64,000 nt of DNA, taken from the NCBI GenBank assembly GCA_048268845.1, contig JBLWUQ010000012.1:1-64000 (forward strand), read 5' to 3'. The stretch is from Muriiphilus sp048268845 (lineage in GTDB: Bacteria; Pseudomonadota; Alphaproteobacteria; Rhodobacterales; Rhodobacteraceae). The translations under genes were made by a program, and so were the position numbers. Below the pieces are notes generated by a model. It worked only from the letters and a program-made list of their open reading frames with translations, did not search any database and was not told where the DNA came from. Shown here in pieces: positions 10,743 to 19,189 of this stretch. Numbering within the stretch: position 1 is the first letter of the stretch; each line of letters begins with the position of its first letter.

Positions 10743-11903
10743 ATGACCCGGATGAGGATCACGAACCGCGACGCGCGCCGGCTGTGGCTGGCGCAGATGC
10801 TGTTGACGGAGGGGCCGCGCGATCCGGTGGACATCATCCGGGCGCTGGGGTTTCTTCAGATCGACACCATCCGAAACGTTGCGCGCGCGCAGGACCATAT
10901 CCTGTGGAGCCGCGCGACTGGCTATCGCGAGGAACGGGTCTGGCGGCTGCTCGAATCGCGCACACTGTTCGAGCATTTCACCCACGACGCCTCGCTGATC
11001 CCGGCCGAGGTGCTGCCCTACTGGTCGCGCCGTTTCCGGGTGCTGGGCGAACGGGTGGCGCGCGGTAGCTGGTATCATTCCGGTCTGGCGCAGGACGAGA
11101 TCCACCGCATCCGCGACCGGATCGAGGCCGAAGGCCCGCTCTCGACCCACGCGTTTGATACCAAGATCGAGGGCGCGCGCGAGATTTGGGCGCGCCCGCC
11201 GCACAAGAAGGCGCTCGACCAGATGTGGTATGCGGGCACGCTGGCAACGTCGCACCGCGAGAAGTTCGTGAAGTTCTACGACCTTGGCACGCGCGTCTTT
11301 GCGGACGGCATCGACCACGGCAAATCCGAGGCCGAGCAGGTGGATTGGCTGTGCAGGCGCGCGATTGACCGGCTGGGCGTGGCGACGCGGTCCGAGATCA
11401 CATGGTTCTGGCAGGCGGCCACCCCCGCCGAGGTCAAGCACTGGAGCGAGGCCGCCGATCTGGTGCCGGTCGAGGTCGAGGCGGCGGATGGCGGCACGAC
11501 CGAGGCGCTGGCCCCGCCCGACATCGCGGCGCGGATCGCGGCTGCGCCCTCGCCCGGCACGAGGATGCGTCTGATCAACCCCTTCGATCCGGCGATCCGT
11601 GACCGGACGCGGCTGGAACGGCTGTTCGGTTTCGCCTACCGCAACGAGATGTTCGTGCCGAAACCCAAGCGGGTCTTTGGCTATTACGTCTATCCGCTTC
11701 TGGAAGGCGACCGGTTCGTCGGGCGGATCGAGCTGCGCGCCGGCCGGCGGACCGGGGCGCTGATCGTGGTCGGCTTCTGGCCGGAGCCCTTCGTGAAATG
11801 GCCCGCCTCGCGCGGCGACAGGCTGACGGCGGAGCTGGAACGGTTTCGTCGCTTCGCCGGGCTTGAGGCGCTGGTCTGGGATGCCCCTTGCCCCCGGCCG
11901 TGA
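10743..11903 (+). CDS. YcaQ/AlkX-type winged-helix DNA glycosylase
   Basis: A 386-residue protein of the HTH_42 (YcaQ/AlkZ) family, which unhooks DNA crosslinks or removes alkylated bases. Near the N terminus it has Gln39-Ile40-Asp41 (GFLQIDTI), the QxD catalytic signature of the YcaQ branch as opposed to QxQ of AlkZ. The conserved C-terminal run FGYYVYPLLEGDRFVGRI is present. It is transcribed divergently from the ABC importer. There is no clear ribosome site ahead of the ATG. A role in protecting DNA from bulky lesions is inferred from the family. Confidence 0.85.
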   Translation: MTRMRITNRDARRLWLAQMLLTEGPRDPVDIIRALGFLQIDTIRNVARAQDHILWSRATGYREERVWRLLESRTLFEHFTHDASLIPAEVLPYWSRRFRVLGERVARGSWYHSGLAQDEIHRIRDRIEAEGPLSTHAFDTKIEGAREIWARPPHKKALDQMWYAGTLATSHREKFVKFYDLGTRVFADGIDHGKSEAEQVDWLCRRAIDRLGVATRSEITWFWQAATPAEVKHWSEAADLVPVEVEAADGGTTEALAPPDIAARIAAAPSPGTRMRLINPFDPAIRDRTRLERLFGFAYRNEMFVPKPKRVFGYYVYPLLEGDRFVGRIELRAGRRTGALIVVGFWPEPFVKWPASRGDRLTAELERFRRFAGLEALVWDAPCPRP

Positions 11904-11938
11904 ATGACCGCAATCTTGCGCCGGAACCGGAGGACAGC

Positions 11939-12679
11939 ATGAGACTAGAGGGCAAGACCGCGATCGTCACCGGCGCTGGCTCGGGCTTTGGCGCGGGCAT
12001 AGCGCGCAAGTTCGCCGCCGAAGGCGCGCGGGTGGTGGTGGCCGATATCAATCAGGCCGCCGCCGCACAGGTCGCGCGCGAGATCGGCGGCGTGGCGCAG
12101 GCGGTCGATGTCGGCGACGGTGCCAGCGTCACCGCGATGGCCAAGGCCGCGCTGGATGCTTTCGGGCGGGTCGATATCCTGGTGAACAACGCCGGCATCA
12201 CCCATAAGCCAAAGCCGATGGAAGACGTCTCGGAGGACGAGTTTGACCTTGTGTTTCGGGTGAACGCCAAGTCGGTCTACCTGACCGCCCGCGCGCTGGT
12301 GCCGGCGATGAAGCAGGCCGGAAGCGGCGCGATCCTCAACGTCGCCTCGACTGCCGGACTGTCGCCGCGCCCGAACCTCAACTGGTACAATGCCTCGAAG
12401 GGCTGGATGATCACCGCGACAAAGGCGATGGCGGTCGAGCTGGCGCCTTTCGGCATTCGGGTGAACGCGCTGGCCCCGGTGGCGGGCGAGACGCCGCTGC
12501 TCGCAAGCTTCATGGGCGAGGACACGCCTCAGATGCGGGCGAAGTTCCTGTCGACCATTCCGATCGGTCGGTTCTCGACCCCCGAGGACATGGGCAACGC
12601 CGCCTGTTTCCTGTGCTCGGACGAGGCCGGGATGGTGACCGGCGTTGCGATGCCGGTCGATGGCGGGCGCTGTATCTGA
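11939..12679 (+). CDS. Short-chain dehydrogenase/reductase
   Basis: A classical SDR of 246 residues. The Rossmann motif TGAGSGFG is near residue 12, NNAG follows, and the catalytic Ser (VASTAG) and Tyr-x-x-x-Lys (YNASK) are in place. Asp after the second strand (VVADIN) points to NAD(H) preference. The ATG at 11939 follows GGAGGA. The substrate is unknown: members reduce or oxidise keto groups of fatty acyls, sugars or secondary alcohols. It starts 36 bases after the glycosylase gene, but a functional link is not obvious. Confidence 0.88.
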   Translation: MRLEGKTAIVTGAGSGFGAGIARKFAAEGARVVVADINQAAAAQVAREIGGVAQAVDVGDGASVTAMAKAALDAFGRVDILVNNAGITHKPKPMEDVSEDEFDLVFRVNAKSVYLTARALVPAMKQAGSGAILNVASTAGLSPRPNLNWYNASKGWMITATKAMAVELAPFGIRVNALAPVAGETPLLASFMGEDTPQMRAKFLSTIPIGRFSTPEDMGNAACFLCSDEAGMVTGVAMPVDGGRCI

Positions 12680-12681
12680 GG

Positions 12682-12745
12682 GCGGGAGCGAGGGGGCCAG
12701 CCCCCTCGCGCTCCCCCGGAGTATTTCGGCCAAGATGAAGGGGCA
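12682..12745. repeat. Palindromic intergenic element
   Basis: A long GC-rich palindrome (arms GGGAGCGAGGGGGC and GCCCCCTCGCGCTCCC) is followed by a GGAGTATTTCGGCCAAGATG tail. I recall closely similar elements dispersed between genes in Rhodobacteraceae genomes. A partial, inverted copy of the tail is near 76-90 in this window. It could act as a terminator after the SDR gene. Confidence 0.5.
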
Positions 12746-12751
12746 TGGGGC

Positions 12752-13744
12752 ATGAGACCGGGCAAGCGAAACCTGATCACCGACGTGGCGGGCTTGCGGG
12801 TCGGCAATGCCTCGGACGCGCGCATCAAGACCGGCGCGACGGTGTTGCTGGGCGATGCGCCCTTCGTCGCCGCGGTGCATGTGATGGGCGGCGCGCCGGG
12901 GACGCGCGAGACCGATCTCTTGGCGCCCGACAAGCTGGTGCAGGAGGTCGATGCGCTGGTGCTGGCGGGCGGTTCGGCCTTCGGGCTGGATGCGGCGTCG
13001 GGTGTTGCCGACGCCTTGCGCGCCTTGGGCCGCGGGTTCGATGTCGGCGGGCAGAAGGTGCCGATCGTGCCGGGGGCGATCGTCTTTGATCTGATCAACG
13101 GCGGCGACAAGGACTGGGGCGAAAACCCCTACAAGGCGCTTGGCCGCGCGGCGCTGGCGGCGGCGGGCGAAGACTTCGCTTTGGGGTCGGCCGGCGCGGG
13201 CACTGGCGCGATCACGGCGGGGCTGAAGGGCGGGCTGGGGTCGGCGTCGCTGCTGCTGGACAGCGGCATCACGGTCGGAGCGCTGGTGGTGGTGAACGCG
13301 GTTGGCGAGGTGACTGGCCCGGACGGCCGGTTCTGGGCCGCGCATTGGGAGTTCGGCGACGAGTTCGGCGGGCGCGGCACGGTGCAGGGGTTTGACCCCG
13401 GCATCGAGCCGCGCACCAAGGCAACCATGGGCGAGAACACCACCATCGCCATCGTCGCGACCGACGCGCGGCTGACCCAGGCGCAGGCGACGCGCATGGC
13501 GATTGCTGCGCATGACGGCATGGCGCGGGCGATCCACCCGAGCCATACGCCTCTGGATGGCGATCTGGTCTTTGCCGCCGCGGCAGGCGCGCGCGAGATC
13601 ACCGATCCGGTGCTCGATCCGCTGCTGATCGGCCACGCCGCCGCGACCTGCCTTGCGCGTGCGGTTGCCCGTGGCGTTCACGCGGCGCGGCCCGCGCCCG
13701 GTGACATCCTGCCATGCTGGCAGGACCGTTTCGGTGCCGACTGA
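12752..13744 (+). CDS. P1-family (DmpA/NylC-type) self-processing hydrolase
   Basis: A 330-residue member of peptidase family P1 (Ntn-like autoprocessing aminopeptidases/amidases). The family opening GLRVGNASD and the stretch LAGGSAFGLDAASGV are clear. Members cleave themselves to expose an N-terminal nucleophile. Here ENTTIAIVATD places a probable Asn229/Thr230 cleavage site, the NylC-like arrangement rather than the Gly/Ser of DmpA. It would act on amides or beta-peptides in the cytoplasm. The ATG at 12752 lies just after the palindromic element. Confidence 0.85.
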   Translation: MRPGKRNLITDVAGLRVGNASDARIKTGATVLLGDAPFVAAVHVMGGAPGTRETDLLAPDKLVQEVDALVLAGGSAFGLDAASGVADALRALGRGFDVGGQKVPIVPGAIVFDLINGGDKDWGENPYKALGRAALAAAGEDFALGSAGAGTGAITAGLKGGLGSASLLLDSGITVGALVVVNAVGEVTGPDGRFWAAHWEFGDEFGGRGTVQGFDPGIEPRTKATMGENTTIAIVATDARLTQAQATRMAIAAHDGMARAIHPSHTPLDGDLVFAAAAGAREITDPVLDPLLIGHAAATCLARAVARGVHAARPAPGDILPCWQDRFGAD

Positions 13745-13810
13745 TTCTCGCATGGCCAGCCCGGCGCTTCCTTGCTACCTTGCCGCAAATCCAACCTTGG
13801 GAGGTTATTC

Positions 13811-14365
13811 ATGTTTCGTGCGACACTCTTTGCCGTTTCCTTCATTGCGCTGTCCAATCAGGCACTTGCCGATGAGGTGACGGATACCCTGACCTCGGCG
13901 CTCGAAGCCTATGAGGAGGGCGACATCGACTATGCGATCGAGGAACTGGACTATGCCAAGCAGCTGCTCAAGGCGATGAAGACCGACGAGTTGACCGCTT
14001 TCCTGCCGGAGGCGCCGGCGGGCTGGACGCGCGAGGTCAGCACGGAGATGGGCGCGGGGCTGGCGATGATGGGTGGCGGAATGGGGGCGGAGGCCGAGTA
14101 CACCGACGGCTCCGACAGTTTCACCATCACCATCATGGCCAACAACCCGATGGTCACGGCGTTCGGCGCGGTGGTTTCGAACGCCGCGCTGATGGGCATG
14201 AAGCTTGAACGCGTCGGGCGGCAGAAATTCGCCAATGACAATGGCGAGCTGTCCGGGCTGATCGACAACCGCATCCTCATTCAGGCCTCGGGGGCCGATG
14301 TCGATCTGATGATCAAGGTGCTCGAGACGATGGACTTCAAGGCGCTGGAAGGCTTCTCGCGCTGA
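13811..14365 (+). CDS. Secreted/periplasmic protein of unknown function
   Basis: A 184-residue product with a clear Sec signal peptide (MFRATLFAVSFIALSNQALA, cleavage expected before DEV). The mature protein starts with an acidic helical region (about residues 22-55), followed by a compact domain with a Met/Gly-rich turn. It is probably periplasmic. GGGAGG lies eight bases ahead of the ATG. No enzyme motif is visible and I do not recognise the family. Confidence 0.75.
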   Translation: MFRATLFAVSFIALSNQALADEVTDTLTSALEAYEEGDIDYAIEELDYAKQLLKAMKTDELTAFLPEAPAGWTREVSTEMGAGLAMMGGGMGAEAEYTDGSDSFTITIMANNPMVTAFGAVVSNAALMGMKLERVGRQKFANDNGELSGLIDNRILIQASGADVDLMIKVLETMDFKALEGFSR

Positions 14366-14369
14366 GCCG

Positions 14370-15170
14370 TCAGGCGCTCTTGGGCAGGATCGCCTTCATC
14401 AGCGGGCTGTCGGCGCTTTCCAGCCCGTCGATCACGTCGAAATGATGCCGGCCCGGCGCGATGTGCCGGGTCGCCTCGTCCCAGGCTTCGTCCAGCCATT
14501 GTGCCTGGTCGAGAAAGGCCGGGCGTTCCTCGGCGCCGACCCAGACCAGCGTTTCGATCTTGCGCCGGTCCTTGTGCAGGACCGGGCTTTCGGCCGCGGC
14601 CTCGGCCTCGTCCATCATGAGGTCGTCGTTGATCTGCGTCTTGAGAAGCGGGCGCAGGTCGGATAGCGGCGAGATCGCGACGATCCTGCGGATGCGCGCG
14701 ACCAGTGGATCGGGCAGCGGCACATCGACGCAGTTCATCCGCGCCACCAGATGCCCGCCCGCCGAATGGCCGGCCAGCACGACCGGCCCGTCCACCTGCC
14801 GCGCGGCAAGACGCAGGGCCGAGGCGATCTGCCGCGTGATCGCGGAAATGCGAACATCGGGCGCCAGCGTGTAGGAGGGCATCGCCACGGCATAGCCGCG
14901 TTCCAGCGCTCCTGCGGCGAAATGCGACCAGTCCCAGCGGTGGAACTGCCGCCAGTAGCCGCCGTGAACGAACATCACCATCCCCTCGGGCGGGGCCTTC
15001 GGCAGGAACAGGTCGAGCTTTTCGCGCGGCCCCGGGCCGTAGGCGATGGCCAGCCGCGCCCGTGGTCCGAGCCGCAGGCGAAAAGACTCGGCCGATCGGG
15101 CCCAGCGTGGCGGATAGGCCATGGCATCCGGTATGAAATCAGAGTTAGCATAGGCCTGATCGTAATCCAC
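14370..15170 (-). CDS. Alpha/beta hydrolase, arylformamidase-like
   Basis: An esterase-type alpha/beta hydrolase of about 266 residues. The HGGYW oxyanion motif follows the second core strand, and GHSAGG carries the nucleophile Ser. A C-terminal GRHHFDVIDGL supplies the probable catalytic His. HGGYW is typical of the formamidase/carbamate-hydrolase branch related to kynurenine formamidase, but no tryptophan-catabolic neighbours are present. Two in-frame GTG starts exist (15174-15176 and 15168-15170). AAGGA lies too close to the first, so the second is preferred. Confidence 0.78.
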   Translation of the reverse strand: MDYDQAYANSDFIPDAMAYPPRWARSAESFRLRLGPRARLAIAYGPGPREKLDLFLPKAPPEGMVMFVHGGYWRQFHRWDWSHFAAGALERGYAVAMPSYTLAPDVRISAITRQIASALRLAARQVDGPVVLAGHSAGGHLVARMNCVDVPLPDPLVARIRRIVAISPLSDLRPLLKTQINDDLMMDEAEAAAESPVLHKDRRKIETLVWVGAEERPAFLDQAQWLDEAWDEATRHIAPGRHHFDVIDGLESADSPLMKAILPKSA

Positions 15171-15251
15171 AAGCACGTCCTTTGCTTCACATCAGAGGGC
15201 AACGTGCGGTTTGACCTGTTCGGTCCACCGCAGCAAACAAGGGAGACCAAA

Positions 15252-16730
15252 ATGGCGCGCGACGCAACCGATCTTGCATCAATCCTCAAAGACCCGTCAC
15301 TTCTTGCCACCAAGGCCTATGTCGGGGGGGAGTGGATCGACGCCGACAGCGGCAAGACCTTCGCCGTGACCAACCCGGCAAGGGGCGACGTGATCTGCAA
15401 GGTTGCCGACCTCGGCCGCGCCGAGACCGCCCGCGCCATCGCCGGGGCCGATGCGGCTCAGAAGGTCTGGCAGAAGAAGACCGCGAAGGAGCGCGCCAAC
15501 ATCATGCGCGCCTGGTTCAACCTGATGATGGAGAACCAGTCCGACCTCGCCGCGATCCTGACCGCCGAGATGGGCAAGCCGCTGACCGAATCGATGGGCG
15601 AGATCGCCTATGGCGCCGCCTTCATCGAGTGGTTCGCCGAAGAGGGCAAACGCATCTATGGCGAGACCATTCCCGGCCACCAGTCCGACAAGCGCCTGAT
15701 GGTGATCCGCCAGCCGATCGGCGTTGCCGCCTCGATCACGCCGTGGAACTTCCCCACCGCGATGATCACGAGGAAGGCCGGGCCGGCGCTGGCGGCGGGC
15801 TGCGGGTTCGTCGCCAAACCGGCTGGTGAAACACCGCTGTCGGCGCTGGCTCTGGCGGTTCTGGCCGAGCGGGCCGGGCTGCCCAAGGGGTTGTTCAGCG
15901 TCGTCCCCTCGGCGCGTTCTTCCGAGATCGGCAAGGAGTTCTGCGAGAACCCGACCGTGCGCAAGATCACCTTTACCGGATCGACCGAGGTTGGCCGCAT
16001 CCTGCTGCGTCAGGCCGCCGAGCAGATCAAGAAATGCTCGATGGAACTGGGCGGCAATGCGCCCTTCATCGTGTTCGACGACGCCGATCTGGATGCCGCG
16101 GTCGAGGGCGCCATCGCCTGCAAGTTCCGCAACAACGGCCAGACCTGCGTCTGCGCCAACCGGATCTATGTGCAGGACGGCGTCTATGATGCCTTCGCCG
16201 AAAAGCTCAAGGTGGCGGTGTCCAAGCTCAAGGTCGGTGACGGGCTGGACGAGGGCACGGCGCTGGGTCCGCTGGTTTCGGCGGATGCGATCAGGAAGGT
16301 CGAGGAACATGTGGCCGACGCCAAGGCGAAGGGGGCCGAGGTCATTCTGGGCGGCAAGCCGCACGATCTGGGCGGGCTGTTCTATGAACCCACCATCGTC
16401 ACCGGCGCGACCTGCGACATGGAGTTCGCCACCGACGAGACCTTCGGCCCGCTGGCACCCCTGTTTCGCTTCACCGACGAGGATGACGTGATCGCGCAGG
16501 CGAACGACACGATCTTCGGGCTTGCCTCCTACTTCTATGCCAACGATCTCAGCCGGGTCTACAAGGTGGCCGAGGCGCTGGAATACGGCATCGTCGGCGT
16601 CAACACCGGCATCATCTCGACCGAGGTCGCGCCGTTCGGCGGCGTCAAGCAGTCCGGGCTGGGCCGCGAGGGCAGCCGCCACGGAATCGAGGATTATCTC
16701 GAGATGAAATACATCTGCATGTCGGTCTGA
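15252..16730 (+). CDS. gabD: Succinate-semialdehyde dehydrogenase (GabD-type)
   Basis: A 492-residue aldehyde dehydrogenase very close in motif to GabD: general base Glu265 in SMELGGNAP and nucleophile Cys299 in FRNNGQTCVCANRIYVQ, with the ITPWNFPTAM cofactor-site run. It would oxidise succinate semialdehyde to succinate with NAD(P), closing the GABA shunt or feeding other C4 catabolism. The ATG at 15252 follows GGGAG. A rho-independent-like hairpin sits 25 bases after the stop. No GABA aminotransferase is next to it, so regulation and source of substrate are unknown. Confidence 0.85.
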   Translation: MARDATDLASILKDPSLLATKAYVGGEWIDADSGKTFAVTNPARGDVICKVADLGRAETARAIAGADAAQKVWQKKTAKERANIMRAWFNLMMENQSDLAAILTAEMGKPLTESMGEIAYGAAFIEWFAEEGKRIYGETIPGHQSDKRLMVIRQPIGVAASITPWNFPTAMITRKAGPALAAGCGFVAKPAGETPLSALALAVLAERAGLPKGLFSVVPSARSSEIGKEFCENPTVRKITFTGSTEVGRILLRQAAEQIKKCSMELGGNAPFIVFDDADLDAAVEGAIACKFRNNGQTCVCANRIYVQDGVYDAFAEKLKVAVSKLKVGDGLDEGTALGPLVSADAIRKVEEHVADAKAKGAEVILGGKPHDLGGLFYEPTIVTGATCDMEFATDETFGPLAPLFRFTDEDDVIAQANDTIFGLASYFYANDLSRVYKVAEALEYGIVGVNTGIISTEVAPFGGVKQSGLGREGSRHGIEDYLEMKYICMSV

Positions 16731-16754
16731 GACCGACCCGAAAAGACGAAAAAG

Positions 16755-16788
16755 GCGGGCGCGACATTTAGTCGTGCCCGCTTCGTTT
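16755..16788 (+). terminator. Terminator hairpin after gabD
   Basis: Arms GCGGGCGCGAC (16755-16765) and GTCGTGCCCGC (16771-16781) pair with one G-T mismatch around a 5-base ATTTA loop, followed by TTCGTTT. The position just after the gabD stop fits an intrinsic terminator. Confidence 0.7.
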
Positions 16789-16805
16789 GAATGGGGTCAT
16801 TTTCG

Positions 16806-16841
16806 TATTCGTATATACGAATAACTGTGATAGAGAATCAC
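16806..16841. promoter_or_regulatory. Perfect palindrome and second inverted repeat upstream of HPP gene
   Basis: An 18-base perfect palindrome occupies 16806-16823, and a GTGAT-N5-ATCAC repeat occupies 16827-16841, ending one base before the ATG at 16843. The first looks like an operator. The second overlaps the ribosome-binding region (AGAGA) and could hide it. The regulator is unknown. Confidence 0.5.
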
Positions 16842-16842
16842 T

Positions 16843-17373
16843 ATGACCCAACGAATCCGATCACGAATACGCACAGTCATGCGCCCAGACGTCGTCACGG
16901 CGCTGCGCAGCCTGATTGGTGGATTCGTGGGCATCGGGATCGTCGCGGGGCTGGCGCAGCACGGGCTGGCCGACACCGACCTGACCCTGATGATCGGCGC
17001 ATTCGGCGCGACCGCGGTGCTGCTCTATGGCACGCCGAACAGCCCCTTCGCGCAGCCCTACAACGTCCTTGTGGGACATGTGCTGTCGGCGCTGATCGGG
17101 GTTTCGGTCTATATGGTGCTGGGTCAGGCCGACTGGCTGGCGGCCGCGCTGGCGGTGTCGCTGGCGATCTTCGCGATGCAGATCACCCGCAGCATCCACC
17201 CGCCCGGCGGCGCTTCGGCGCTGATCGCGGTGGCCGGATCGCCGGAGATTCACGACATGGGCTACAGCTATGCGGTGCTGCCGGTCGGGCTGGGCGCGCT
17301 GGCGCTGCTTGTGGTCGCGCTGATCGTGAACAACATCGGAGCCGCCAAGCGCTGGCCCGAATTCTGGCCCTGA
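16843..17373 (+). CDS. HPP-family integral membrane protein
   Basis: A 176-residue inner-membrane protein with about five hydrophobic segments (near residues 20-40, 46-64, 74-96, 100-118 and 142-165). It carries the family-defining His-Pro-Pro in RSIHPPGGASAL. Some HPP proteins have been linked to nitrite transport, but the family role is not settled. The initiation region is overlapped by an inverted repeat, and an 18-base palindrome lies just upstream, so expression is probably tightly controlled. Confidence 0.88.
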   Translation: MTQRIRSRIRTVMRPDVVTALRSLIGGFVGIGIVAGLAQHGLADTDLTLMIGAFGATAVLLYGTPNSPFAQPYNVLVGHVLSALIGVSVYMVLGQADWLAAALAVSLAIFAMQITRSIHPPGGASALIAVAGSPEIHDMGYSYAVLPVGLGALALLVVALIVNNIGAAKRWPEFWP

Positions 17374-17496
17374 TGCCCGCGCCCGGCTGACTCCCGCCGC
17401 CGCGTGAGGCGCGCGTTGCCAGATTGCACGGGTCCGCCGCATACTTCCCTGACAGACCGGACACCCTGCCCGGGCCCTGTATCAGGGAGATTTCAC

Positions 17497-17862
17497 ATGA
17501 AAGCCATTCAGCCCATCGCCGCCGCCGCACTGCTCTGGGGCGCATCGCTCGGCGTAGCCCAGGCCGCCTCGCAGAACGCCACCGGCTGTCCTTCCGGGGC
17601 CTGGACCGACTGGTCGACCGGGTCCGGCGTCTCGATCAGCTGGTCGTTTCAGGGGATCGGCGCGGTCATTGCCTTCCACCCCGACCGCATCGTCTATGGC
17701 GGCGGCATCGCGCCCCTGAACCCGGCACAGGCCGAACACTACGCCCCGACGCTGGACAACCTGCGTGCCGCTGCCGAGGCAAGGCGGGCGGTGACGGTCT
17801 ACTGGGACGACGCGACCAACACCGTCGGCACCTTCATCGTGCGCTGGGACCAGCCCTGCTGA
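17497..17862 (+). CDS. Small secreted protein of unknown function
   Basis: A 121-residue product with a Sec signal peptide (residues 1-23, ending VAQA before ASQNA). The mature part is about 98 residues, beta-rich by eye, with two cysteines (near the mature N terminus and as the last residue) that could form a disulfide in the periplasm. AGGGAGA lies ahead of the ATG at 17497. The longer open frame upstream includes non-coding sequence. I do not recognise the family. Confidence 0.7.
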   Translation: MKAIQPIAAAALLWGASLGVAQAASQNATGCPSGAWTDWSTGSGVSISWSFQGIGAVIAFHPDRIVYGGGIAPLNPAQAEHYAPTLDNLRAAAEARRAVTVYWDDATNTVGTFIVRWDQPC

Positions 17863-17877
17863 TCTGAGCGTTTCGGC

Positions 17878-19083
17878 TCAGCCGAGCCTTGCATGCGCAA
17901 CGAGGGCGGCAAGGGCAATCAACAGCGCAAGACCGCCCCCGGCGATGAATGCGTGTCCGGACGACCCCGCCGCCGCCAGCGCAGCACCCAGAAAGGGCGC
18001 CGACAGCAGCGCAAGCGTGTTTGCGGCCTCCGACAGGGCGACGACCCGCGCGATCAGGGCGGGCGGAGTCTCGCGTTGAATGACTGCGCGCACCGGCACC
18101 ACGGTCAGCGCCGAGCAGACGCCCGCAACAGCTCCACCCGCCAGAACCAGACCGGCGGGCAAGGCCGTGCCTGTGACCTCTGCAAGACCCAGACCGACGA
18201 TCAGGCTACCCGACACCAGACCTGCCCCGCCGATCAGCGCGAAGGGTTTGGCCGCGCCGTATCGTCTGCTGAGCAACAGCGCACCGACCACGCCGCCGCC
18301 GCCGATGGCCGCCAGCAAGAGCCCCAGGAAGGTTTCGTCGAAGCCGATGTCACGGACCACCGGCGCGATCAGCGTGTCGTAAAAGAACATGGCAAAGAAG
18401 CCCGCCGCCATCAGCGCCACTGCGGCCGTCAGAGGCGCGCTCTGGCGCAGGGCGGCGAAACCGCCGCCGAGGCTCGCCCAGAACGGGGCCGGGCCGGTGT
18501 CGTCCTCCGGGCGCGGCACCACGCCGATCCGATACGACAGCACCGCCGCCACAAGCGAAACGACGGCATTGCCGGCAAAGACCCAGGCGGGCGCAACCAC
18601 CGCCAGCAGCACCCCGCCCAGGCCCGGTGCGGCGATCTTCGAGGCCTGGTTGATGGCATGGCTCAACCCGTTCGCGGCGATCAAGTCGTCAACCGGCGTC
18701 AACGCCTGCAACGCGGCCTGTTTCGCAGGGGTGAAGGCAGAATCGACCGCGGCGCGCAGCGCGACCAGCAGCACCAGCACCGGCCAGTCGGGTGCCAGAA
18801 GGAACGCCGCCGTGACCAGCGCCCGCCCGAGATTGGACAGGACCAGCACCGGGCGGACCGGCACGCGATCGACGATCAGCCCGGCGACCGGGCCGATGAC
18901 CAGATACGGCACCCCCATCGCGACCGCGAGCCAGGCAAAGGCCATCGGCGGCGCATGCCAGACGAAGGCCAGCAGCGAGGCTATGGCGACAAAGTCGAGC
19001 CAATCGGCAAAATCCGCAGGCAGTTGCGCGGCGAACAGCCGGCGCAACCCCGGATTTTCACGCAGGAGGGCGAGTGGCGACAT
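17878..19083 (-). CDS. MFS transporter, exporter-like
   Basis: A 401-residue major-facilitator protein with about 12 membrane segments. The loop between helices 2 and 3 reads GPVAGLIVDRVPVRPVL, a usual MFS landmark. The halves are joined by a short charged loop near residues 195-210. The general pattern matches the MFS_3-type efflux group (enterobactin exporter-like), but the substrate cannot be predicted. It lies 3' of, and on the same strand as, the small heat-shock gene, with a hairpin between them, so it likely has its own promoter. Confidence 0.85.
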   Translation of the reverse strand: MSPLALLRENPGLRRLFAAQLPADFADWLDFVAIASLLAFVWHAPPMAFAWLAVAMGVPYLVIGPVAGLIVDRVPVRPVLVLSNLGRALVTAAFLLAPDWPVLVLLVALRAAVDSAFTPAKQAALQALTPVDDLIAANGLSHAINQASKIAAPGLGGVLLAVVAPAWVFAGNAVVSLVAAVLSYRIGVVPRPEDDTGPAPFWASLGGGFAALRQSAPLTAAVALMAAGFFAMFFYDTLIAPVVRDIGFDETFLGLLLAAIGGGGVVGALLLSRRYGAAKPFALIGGAGLVSGSLIVGLGLAEVTGTALPAGLVLAGGAVAGVCSALTVVPVRAVIQRETPPALIARVVALSEAANTLALLSAPFLGAALAAAGSSGHAFIAGGGLALLIALAALVAHARLG

Positions 19084-19136
19084 GCGGCAAATCTAGCGCG
19101 CCAATGATGCCCGCACAACGCGCACGGCAAGCAGAA

Positions 19137-19162
19137 GGCGCGCCCCCGGCTGAGAGCGCGCC
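19137..19162 (-). terminator. Hairpin terminator of hsp20 gene
   Basis: On the minus strand, arms GGCGCGC and GCGCGCC (19137-19143 and 19156-19162 on the plus strand) form a GC-rich stem followed by TTCT. It lies 27 bases beyond the hsp20 stop codon. Confidence 0.55.
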
Positions 19163-19189
19163 CCTAATACTACGTCCGAAATCAGACGG

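Noticed and set aside
14751..15251. N-terminal extension of succinate-semialdehyde dehydrogenase
   Set aside because: The frame stays open upstream of 15252 but is antisense to the alpha/beta hydrolase. The family start and the GGGAG site support 15252.
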